Part shown: piece by piece, positions 1 to 5,540 of the stretch
Layout of the letters: the number at the start of each line of letters is the position of its first letter
Position numbering within the stretch: the first letter of the stretch is position 1
NCBI GenBank assembly: GCA_018675825.1
Contig: JABGXK010000196.1
Location: 1-5,540 of the forward strand
Reading direction: 5' to 3'
Length of the DNA: 5,540 nt
From: Flavobacteriales bacterium
GTDB lineage: Bacteria > Bacteroidota > Bacteroidia > Flavobacteriales > BACL11
The notes under the pieces: generated by a model
The model's input: only the letters and a program-made list of their open reading frames with translations
The model's database searches: none
Told to the model about the DNA's origin: nothing
Program-made: the position numbers and the translations under genes

Positions 1-337
1 CATCACCGCCAGGTGTTACATGCATACCCAAAGCTCTATCGTCACAACAGGTGTTTTTCTGATTTCCACCAGGAACTACCCATAATACATTTCCATTGGA
101 ATCTAATTTAGCAACAAAATTTTCTTTATTAGTACCAGAATTAGGATTATTTACTAAAGAGATTTGATCAAAATCTGCTGCGGAGTTATAGTATCCACTA
201 ATGTAAATAAAACCGAGTGAATCGGTACCAATTGAAATTCCTTTATCTGATTCTATACCACCAAAAGATTTTACCCAATCAGTAGTTTGACTCAACAAAA
301 AAGAAGGAATAAAAATTATAAATAGTATTTTTCTCAT
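1..337 (-). CDS. SBBP-type beta-propeller secreted protein, N-terminal part (truncated by window edge)
   Basis: The first 112 codons are visible, and the gene runs off the left edge. Residues 1-16 form a signal peptide: basic MRK, then a hydrophobic stretch ending in LLS before Gln17. The mature part begins with a repeat typical of SBBP (seven-bladed beta-propeller) proteins: W21-V-K-S-F-G-G, then D-K-G-I-S-I-G-T-D-S-L-G-F-I-Y-I-S-G-Y at 31-49, A-D-F at 54-56, and E-N-F-V-A-K-L-D-S-N-G-N at 72-83 followed by W86. A second repeat seems to start near D99. The start codon is the first ATG after the upstream stop, one nucleotide away, and the signal peptide follows directly, so the start is well supported. 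Bacteroidota SBBP proteins are usually exported and often end in a T9SS sorting domain; the C-terminus is outside the window, so that is inference. The ligand or role is unknown. It is probably co-transcribed with the anchor-L protein just upstream. Confidence 0.85.
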   Translation of the reverse strand, partial: MRKILFIIFIPSFLLSQTTDWVKSFGGIESDKGISIGTDSLGFIYISGYYNSAADFDQISLVNNPNSGTNKENFVAKLDSNGNVLWVVPGGNQKNTCCDDRALGMHVTPGGD

Positions 338-338
338 C

Positions 339-2414
339 TTAATAAATAATATTTATAATACCACTCTTAGAGAAAGGAATATTATCCTCACCAATAATAT
401 TTATTTGATATAAATATTTATCCTGTTCAACTTTTTTACCAAGATAAAATCCATCCCAGTGCTTATCTAAAGTTGTACTTTCAAATAATAAATTTCCCCA
501 TCTATCAATTATTTTTAGAGAATATGATTTTATATTTTGCCCATGAATCACAAATAATTCATTATGTTTATCAGAATTTGGAGTAAATGAATTAGGTACA
601 AATAATTCAGATCTTGGAACTACATTTACGATAGTATTTGAAGAGTAATCGGTACAACCATTATTATCAATAACAAAGACATAGTACTCTCCTTGTTCAT
701 AAACTGATAATATTGAATTATTACTAATTATTTCATTATTTTGATTATACCAATTATAAAAAACATAATTGTTTAATACTTCTAAATATAGTGTATCTCC
801 TATATATAAAGTAAATTCTTCTATATTAATTATTGCTTCTGGCATTTGATTTAACACTACAGTTGCAGAACCAGAAATATTAGAAACACAATTATTATTA
901 TCTGTAACATTTAAAATATGATAGATGCCTTCTTGACTAGTTGTATAACTATATATATTTGTGAGGATATTATCTTGATAAATAGTATCAAACTCATTAT
1001 AAAAATTTAAATCCCAAGGTAGAAGACCATCATATATAAAATCAATCTGAACTGTTGATCCATCTTCACAGATAGAACCGCCACCTGTTATATTGGTATT
1101 TGGTTGAGCTTCCTCAGTAATCACAATTTCACTTTCCCCATAACAGGAAGTTAAATTATCAGTTACTGTAACACTATAAGATCCTCCACCAACATCTAAA
1201 CTACTATCAATAGAGTTATCATTCCATAAATAACTATAAGAGCCAGAGCCACCACTTACAATTGGATTTAAATTTACAGATACATTACAAGCAATAGTCA
1301 AATCATTTCCTAAATCAACAGTAGGTGCAGATTGAGAATTAACAATTATAGTATCTGAAATAATAGGACATCCAAATGATGTAGCAGTAACCCAATAAAT
1401 ACCACTTGATACTGTTACATTAGAATTTGAACTAAAAATACTACCAGAATTATCATACCACTCATAAGTAGCACCTACACCTCCATTTGCTGTTAAAGTA
1501 ACTGTTGAATTACACGGTATTTCTAAAACTGTTGAATCTAATCCTAGATCATCAATAATTTCTAACAAAGGAGATGCAAAACTTCCTGCTTGTAACCATA
1601 CAAATGAGCTTAACCCACTATCAGTTCCATCAGCTATTGCTAAACGAATATGATATGTTTCTCCACATTGAACTGCAGCATAGGCAGTCAAAACTGTTGT
1701 ATAACCATCAGCATAAGCTATAGTATCTAAACCTCCAGTATTGTCTACGAAATATTGATCATTAATAGGAGTAACACTATTAACTGAAGAAATTGTAATT
1801 GGAAGTGGAGGGTTAGATCCAGGTACAATAGCTAAATTAACAGATCCATCAGGATGAAATGCAGGAGATGCAAATGGCCCGGTAATTCCGGGACCAGATA
1901 AGAAGAAACCAAACACATCATTATACTGACTATTTTCAAAAGCAAAATATTCCTCAGAACCAAAGACATATTGAAAACTTAGAGAATCAGATGTAGGAAT
2001 AAAATCAAACTCTAAAATAGCAACATCATTAATACTAGATACTGTAAAAGAATTAGTAAAAGGAGGAGGAAGTAATGGAGGTACTGAATTAGCAACATTT
2101 AATAAATCTGGGTCATTTACAACATTAGAAATTACACCACCAAAACCAGTAAAAAGAGGATCTAGCACAGCTACATCGCCAGTCGCCATAACAATACCAG
2201 TATTTATACCTAAACTAGTATTAGTTGCATCAAAATAACTAATTTGAATACTATCACCTTGATAAGAGTGATTGGACGCTATTATTCCACCACCTAATAA
2301 AACATTATCAATTAAATAGTTTGGATTGTCATATGGAGCAGTATTATCAACAGTTATTTGAGCATATAATACAGAAGAAAATAAAAAAGAAAATAAAAAT
2401 AATTTTAGTTTCAT
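339..2414 (-). CDS. T9SS-secreted surface protein: choice-of-anchor L domain, Ig/SprB-like modules, type B sorting domain
   Basis: The protein is 691 aa and complete. Residues 1-18 are a signal peptide ending LYA before Gln19. Residues about 31-280 match the choice-of-anchor L domain: GIVMATGD at 73-80, the acidic FGSEEYFAF core at 151-159, NDVFGFFLSGPG at 165-176, and CGETYHIRLAIADGTDS at 250-266 before FVWLQAGSF. Four Ig/PKD-like modules follow at about 285-358, 363-432, 436-521 and 525-597; the second (SGGSGSYSYLW ... GGGSYSVTVTD, 387-419) resembles an SprB repeat. Residues 603-691 form a CHU_C/gliding-motility-type sorting domain: FVPNSFTPNSD at 605-615, IDRWGNLLFES at 636-646, WDG at 653-655 and the closing beta strands. 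Known biology: such C-terminal domains send Sec-exported proteins through the T9SS outer-membrane channel to the surface or medium. The actual binding target is not recognisable; adhesion or surface structure is inference. A promoter lies just upstream and an SBBP gene starts 1 nt after the stop. Confidence 0.93.
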   Translation of the reverse strand: MKLKLFLFSFLFSSVLYAQITVDNTAPYDNPNYLIDNVLLGGGIIASNHSYQGDSIQISYFDATNTSLGINTGIVMATGDVAVLDPLFTGFGGVISNVVNDPDLLNVANSVPPLLPPPFTNSFTVSSINDVAILEFDFIPTSDSLSFQYVFGSEEYFAFENSQYNDVFGFFLSGPGITGPFASPAFHPDGSVNLAIVPGSNPPLPITISSVNSVTPINDQYFVDNTGGLDTIAYADGYTTVLTAYAAVQCGETYHIRLAIADGTDSGLSSFVWLQAGSFASPLLEIIDDLGLDSTVLEIPCNSTVTLTANGGVGATYEWYDNSGSIFSSNSNVTVSSGIYWVTATSFGCPIISDTIIVNSQSAPTVDLGNDLTIACNVSVNLNPIVSGGSGSYSYLWNDNSIDSSLDVGGGSYSVTVTDNLTSCYGESEIVITEEAQPNTNITGGGSICEDGSTVQIDFIYDGLLPWDLNFYNEFDTIYQDNILTNIYSYTTSQEGIYHILNVTDNNNCVSNISGSATVVLNQMPEAIINIEEFTLYIGDTLYLEVLNNYVFYNWYNQNNEIISNNSILSVYEQGEYYVFVIDNNGCTDYSSNTIVNVVPRSELFVPNSFTPNSDKHNELFVIHGQNIKSYSLKIIDRWGNLLFESTTLDKHWDGFYLGKKVEQDKYLYQINIIGEDNIPFSKSGIINIIY

Positions 2415-2421
2415 ATTAATA

Positions 2422-2451
2422 CAAAATTATGAAATAATAATTAGTATTCAA
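2422..2451 (-). promoter_or_regulatory. Predicted Bacteroidota-type promoter of the anchor-L surface protein gene
   Basis: On the minus strand a -33 element TTG (2451-2449) and a -7 element TAATTTTG (2429-2422) are separated by exactly 19 nt. This fits the known Bacteroidota primary-sigma consensus TTG-N(about 19)-TAnnTTTG. The last base of the -7 box is only 8 nt before the A of the start codon, so the 5' leader would be very short or absent. It gives the secreted pair transcription independent of truA and the ABC exporter. AT-rich DNA yields chance -7 matches, but the correctly spaced -33 makes this one credible. Confidence 0.6.
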
Positions 2452-2504
2452 TAGTGTTAGTTATAAAGAAAGATTTGAGATACTTATACTGTCATCACAT
2501 TTAT

Positions 2505-4259
2505 CTAATCACTTATTTGATTTTTATACATCTTCGCATAATCTCCATTAAGATCTAAAAGTTCCTGATGATTACCCTCTTCTAAAACACATCCATCACT
2601 TAATAATAATATCTTATCAGCCTTAATAATTGTTGATAATCTATGAGCTATTACTATAATAGTTCTATTGATAGATAATTTCTCAAGTGCGCTTTGAAGC
2701 AACTGTTCAGTAGCAGAATCAATAGATGCTGTAGCTTCATCTAAGATCAATACCTTAGGATTCCTAATATAGACTCTAAGAAAAGCAATTAATTGTCTTT
2801 GACCAGAAGATAAAGTAACACCTCTCTCTCCAACAATATAATCAAAACTATTTGGAAGAGATGAAATAAAATCATGAATTCCAATTTCTTTAGCTGCATT
2901 AATAACACTTTCTTTTGATATAGAATTATCAAATAAAGTAATATTATTTAAAATAGAATCTGAAAATAAAAATACCTCTTGCTGGACTAAAGCAATATTA
3001 TTCCTAAGTGAAGTTAAGGTCATATCTTTTATAGATATATTATCAATCTGAATAACTCCCCTTTCTATTTCATAGAAACGATTTAAGATTCTAATAACTG
3101 AAGATTTTCCTGCACCAGTTTGTCCAACTAAAGCTAGAAACTGTCCTGCACCTATATGAAAGTTTAGATTTTTTAATACCCATTCATTTTTTTTATATGC
3201 AAACCATATATCCTTAAATAATATATCACCTTTAATATTTTTAATTTCTAGCTTTCCGTTATCATTAATTTTATCTTCAGTATCTAAAACTTTAAATACC
3301 CTTTCTGAACCAACAATACCCATTTGCAAAATATTAAAACGATCAGCTAATTGTCTAATTGGGCGAAACATCATATGTATAAACAAAATGAATGCTATGA
3401 TTTCTCCAGGAGTAATACTCTTACCAGCAAGAATACCTTCTCCTCCATACCAAACAATTAAACCAATTGATATCGCAGATAAAACTTCAACTACTGGAAA
3501 AAAAACAGCATAATAAAATATTGAACGTAAATAAGCATCTCTATGCTCTAAATTAATTTTTTTAAATTTCTTAAATTCTGCTTCTTCTCTATTAAATATT
3601 TGAACAATACTCATACCCACAATATGTTCTTGTACAAATGCATTTATACTAGAGACTTTATTTCTCACATCTTGAAAAGAAGCTTTTATATTTCTTTTAA
3701 ACCATGCAGTTGCAATTAATAAAACTGGTATAGTAAGAAGAGCAATTATAGATAACCTCCAGTCAGTATAAAACATCACAACTATAACTATAATTAATTT
3801 TAATAGTTCAGCAATTATAACAAGAAGCCCTTGAGAAAAGATATCAGCAATAGTTTCAATATCAGATACAGATCTAGTAACTAAAGTTCCTATTGGCGTT
3901 TTATCAAAATAAGTCATCTTAAGAGACAAAATATGTTTAAATACTTTTTTTCTTAAATCAAGAATTACATTTTGACCAATCCATGTAGATAAGTATATAT
4001 AGAAAAACTGAATGAACCCTTCGAGAAATAATAATGCAATTAATAGAACAGTTATTTTAAATAACATTTCTGAATTAGCAATTATTATAAAGTTATCAAT
4101 GGCATAATTAATTAACATTGGTCTTAAAGGACCTAAAAATGATAAAATAATAGCTGAGAATGCTGCAATAAAAAATTGTTTTTTATAAGATTTTGCAAAA
4201 GAAATTACTCTAAATAACAATGAAATATCAAGAACTTTACCTGTTTTATTTTGTCCCAT
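2505..4259 (-). CDS. ABC exporter half-transporter (MsbA/multidrug type), fused permease and ATPase
   Basis: The protein is 584 aa, normal for a complete half-transporter that works as a dimer in the inner membrane. Residues about 20-310 are the type-1 exporter transmembrane domain, with hydrophobic segments near 28-50, 66-90, 143-163, 168-186, 247-270 and 285-300. Residues about 345-580 are the nucleotide-binding domain with all motifs intact: A-loop Tyr355, Walker A GQTGAGKSS (379-387), Q-loop Gln427, exporter X-loop VGERG (476-480), signature LSSGQ (483-487), Walker B VLILDEA (503-509) with catalytic Glu508, D-loop SID (512-514) and H-loop His539. It should therefore be an active ATP-driven exporter. 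Lipid, lipid A precursor or drug are all possible substrates and the sequence does not decide, so I give no symbol. The start ATG lies inside the end of truA (14 nt overlap), indicating one transcript and possible translational coupling. No terminator hairpin is visible after its TAG stop. Confidence 0.95.
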   Translation of the reverse strand: MGQNKTGKVLDISLLFRVISFAKSYKKQFFIAAFSAIILSFLGPLRPMLINYAIDNFIIIANSEMLFKITVLLIALLFLEGFIQFFYIYLSTWIGQNVILDLRKKVFKHILSLKMTYFDKTPIGTLVTRSVSDIETIADIFSQGLLVIIAELLKLIIVIVVMFYTDWRLSIIALLTIPVLLIATAWFKRNIKASFQDVRNKVSSINAFVQEHIVGMSIVQIFNREEAEFKKFKKINLEHRDAYLRSIFYYAVFFPVVEVLSAISIGLIVWYGGEGILAGKSITPGEIIAFILFIHMMFRPIRQLADRFNILQMGIVGSERVFKVLDTEDKINDNGKLEIKNIKGDILFKDIWFAYKKNEWVLKNLNFHIGAGQFLALVGQTGAGKSSVIRILNRFYEIERGVIQIDNISIKDMTLTSLRNNIALVQQEVFLFSDSILNNITLFDNSISKESVINAAKEIGIHDFISSLPNSFDYIVGERGVTLSSGQRQLIAFLRVYIRNPKVLILDEATASIDSATEQLLQSALEKLSINRTIIVIAHRLSTIIKADKILLLSDGCVLEEGNHQELLDLNGDYAKMYKNQISD

Positions 4260-4995
4260 TTAAAATTTCTTTTGAATATTCAATGTTTATAAGAGTTAGA
4301 CCATTTGCAGGAACTGAATATCCAGCTAAAGATCTATTTTTTTTAGCTACTACTTCTCTTATATCTTCTGAAGATATTTTACCATCCCCAATTTCTATCA
4401 TTGTTCCAACTATAGCTCGCACCATATTTCGCAAAAATCGATCTGATTTAATAGTAAAAACGATATCATTACCTATCTCATCCCATTCAGCAAAAGAAAT
4501 ATTACAATTATTTGTATAATTATCACTATGAAGTTTTGCAAAAGAACTGAAATCCTTAGATCCTATAATATATTGACAAGCTAAATTCATATGCATAATA
4601 TTTAACTTCCTCATTAATAGTAGAGCATTAATATTAAAAGGGTTTTTAATTTTTGAAATTCTATATTCATATGTCCTAGACAAAGCAGAAAAACGTGCAT
4701 GAGTATCATTAGCTACTGAGTAAATATTATTTATAGCAATATCATTATTAAGAAATCCATTCATTTTTAGAATTACTTTCTTTTTATCAAAAGATTTATC
4801 AATATCAAAATGAGCAATAAAATTTTTGGCATGTACTCCAGCATCAGTTCTACCCGCTCCAACTACTTCAATTTTAATATTTAAAATTGTTGTAAGAGCA
4901 TTATTAATATGGTGCTGAACAGTATCAGCATTTGGCTGTATTTGCCATCCATGATAATTAGAACCATTATAAGAAATATCAATAAAAAATCGCAT
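4246..4995 (-). CDS. truA: tRNA pseudouridine(38-40) synthase TruA
   Basis: TruA is a cytoplasmic enzyme that isomerises uridines 38, 39 and 40 in the anticodon stem-loop of many tRNAs to pseudouridine. The protein is 249 aa, within the usual family range of about 240-270. Visible hallmarks are the N-terminal strand RFFIDISYNGSNYHGWQ (2-18), the catalytic loop GAGRTDAGVHA (46-56) with the nucleophile Asp51, ARFSALSRTYEYRI (100-113) with the conserved Tyr109, the third family motif FLRNMVRAIVGTMIEIG (187-203), and the C-terminal AGYSVPANGLTLINIEY (224-240). All expected catalytic elements are present. The start is the first ATG of the frame, immediately before the conserved N-terminal strand. 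It has no Shine-Dalgarno sequence; a TACTTTTG -7-like box lies upstream. It is the first gene of the minus-strand run and overlaps the ABC exporter start by 14 nt. Confidence 0.97.
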   Translation of the reverse strand: MRFFIDISYNGSNYHGWQIQPNADTVQHHINNALTTILNIKIEVVGAGRTDAGVHAKNFIAHFDIDKSFDKKKVILKMNGFLNNDIAINNIYSVANDTHARFSALSRTYEYRISKIKNPFNINALLLMRKLNIMHMNLACQYIIGSKDFSSFAKLHSDNYTNNCNISFAEWDEIGNDIVFTIKSDRFLRNMVRAIVGTMIEIGDGKISSEDIREVVAKKNRSLAGYSVPANGLTLINIEYSKEILNGTK

Positions 4996-5011
4996 CTTTA
5001 ATATTTAAATG

Positions 5012-5019
5012 CAAAAGTA
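5012..5019 (-). promoter_or_regulatory. Candidate -7 box for the truA-ABC exporter operon
   Basis: The minus strand reads TACTTTTG, matching the Bacteroidota -7 consensus TAnnTTTG, with its last base 17 nt before the truA start codon. No TTG is found at the expected 17-21 nt further upstream, so only half of the promoter pattern is met. Its position in the divergent intergenic region, upstream of the first gene of the run, is the main support. Confidence 0.35.
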
Positions 5020-5067
5020 AAAAAAGCAAACCATTATATACGATAATTAAAAATTGTTCGTTCAGTT

Positions 5068-5097
5068 TTGATAATAACAACTTGTATGTTAATTTTG
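5068..5097 (+). promoter_or_regulatory. Predicted Bacteroidota-type promoter of the MoxR ATPase gene
   Basis: A -33 element TTG (5068-5070, within TTTTG) and a -7 element TAATTTTG (5090-5097) are separated by exactly 19 nt, as in the Bacteroidota primary-sigma consensus. The -7 box ends 20 nt before the MoxR start codon, giving an expected short leader of roughly 10-16 nt. The -7 octamer and spacing are identical to those of the promoter predicted before the anchor-L surface protein gene. Confidence 0.6.
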
Positions 5098-5117
5098 CGA
5101 TCCTAAAAACTTATAAA

Positions 5118-5540
5118 ATGACTGAAATACTTAATACTGACATAAAAGAACTTAATGATAAAATCAATAAAGAAAGTGCAATTATTGATATATTAATGCT
5201 TGAAATGAATAAGGTAATTGTGGGTCAGAAACACATGACTGAAAGATTAATGATTGCACTTTTATCAAATGGACATGTGTTATTAGAAGGGGTTCCTGGA
5301 CTAGCAAAAACATTAGCTATTAGTACATTAGCCAAAACTATTGATGCTAAGTTTAGTCGATTACAATTTACACCTGATTTGCTTCCTGCTGACATTATTG
5401 GAACTCAAATATATAGTCCAAAGAATGAAAATTTCTCTGTAAAAAAGGGACCAATATTTGCAAATTTTATATCAGCTGATGAAATTAATAGAGCTCCAGC
5501 TAAGGTGCAATCTGCATTATTAGAGGCAATGCAAGAAAGA
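5118..5540 (+). CDS. MoxR-family AAA+ ATPase, N-terminal part (truncated by window edge)
   Basis: The first 141 codons are visible and remain open to the right edge; complete family members are about 310-340 aa. Residues 30-56 (MNKVIVGQKHMTERLMIALLSNGHVLLEG) are the typical MoxR entry. Walker A is GVPGLAKT (58-65) with Lys64. The family-specific RLQFTPDLLPADIIGT lies at 81-96, and GPIFANFISADEINRAPAKVQSALLEAMQER (111-141) contains the Walker B acidic pair Asp121-Glu122. The sensor residues and C-terminal lid lie outside the window. MoxR ATPases act as chaperone-like remodelers, often for the von Willebrand A proteins encoded beside them; in Bacteroidota the usual partners are DUF58 and BatA/BatB-type proteins downstream, which cannot be seen here. 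The ATG at 5118 is chosen because it follows the predicted promoter at a suitable distance; Met27 or Met30 are alternatives but would remove part of the N-terminal helix. It is divergent from truA. Confidence 0.95.
   Translation, partial: MTEILNTDIKELNDKINKESAIIDILMLEMNKVIVGQKHMTERLMIALLSNGHVLLEGVPGLAKTLAISTLAKTIDAKFSRLQFTPDLLPADIIGTQIYSPKNENFSVKKGPIFANFISADEINRAPAKVQSALLEAMQER

Noticed and set aside
341..357. AT-only near-palindrome next to the stop/start junction of the two secreted-protein genes
   Set aside because: The stem is imperfect, has no G-C pairs and encodes the last residues INIIY of the sorting domain; simple AT richness explains it.
2415..2504. Possible terminator after the ABC exporter stop codon
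   Set aside because: The 90 bp is AT-rich, but I found no stem of useful length followed by a T-run on the minus strand. Some read-through into the surface-protein gene therefore cannot be excluded.
4220..4519. Open reading frame of 99 codons on the plus strand
   Set aside because: It lies almost wholly antisense to truA, whose conserved motifs are intact across this interval; the translation has no recognisable domain. It is a shadow frame.
5054..5080. Inverted repeat TTGTT ... AACAA and tandem GTTCGTTC around the MoxR -33 element, as a possible operator
   Set aside because: The arms are only 5 bp with a 17 nt gap in very AT-rich DNA, and the tandem is a single 4-bp unit repeated twice. 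Both are expected by chance.
1..5540. Mobile element, CRISPR array, defence system or phage module
   Set aside because: No transposase, integrase, direct-repeat array, tRNA target site or defence-type domains appear on either strand. All five genes fall into ordinary Bacteroidota families with similar base composition.

Overview
The window looks like chromosomal DNA from a low-GC member of the Bacteroidota, most likely a flavobacterium-like, possibly marine, organism. Four things support this. The DNA is strongly AT-rich (judged by eye). One protein has a C-terminal CHU_C/type B sorting domain of the type IX secretion system (T9SS), which is confined to this phylum. Two genes have good matches to the Bacteroidota promoter form TTG-N19-TAnnTTTG. 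Shine-Dalgarno sequences are absent before the starts.

Layout: four genes lie on the minus strand and one on the plus strand. Reading the minus strand in its own direction (right to left), truA (tRNA pseudouridine synthase, 4995-4246) comes first. It overlaps by 14 nt an ABC half-transporter of the lipid/multidrug exporter type (4259-2505). After a 90 bp gap with its own promoter comes a 691-residue secreted surface protein (2414-339): signal peptide, choice-of-anchor L domain, four Ig/PKD/SprB-like modules and a T9SS sorting domain. One nucleotide after its stop codon begins a second exported protein, an SBBP-type beta-propeller protein (337 to the window edge, truncated). Divergent from truA, across a 122 bp intergenic region, a MoxR-family AAA+ ATPase starts on the plus strand (5118 to the window edge, truncated).

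Functional reading: truA plus the ABC exporter form a housekeeping pair. The anchor-L protein and the SBBP protein form a separate envelope/surface pair that is very probably co-transcribed and translationally coupled. The MoxR ATPase probably opens its own operon to the right; in this phylum such operons often continue with DUF58 and BatA/BatB-type von Willebrand A proteins, but none of that is in view.

I see no RNA genes, insertion sequences, CRISPR arrays, phage genes or convincing terminators. No stretch longer than about 120 bp lacks a gene. I found no evidence for a new biological system; the most interesting parts are the secreted pair and the promoter architecture.
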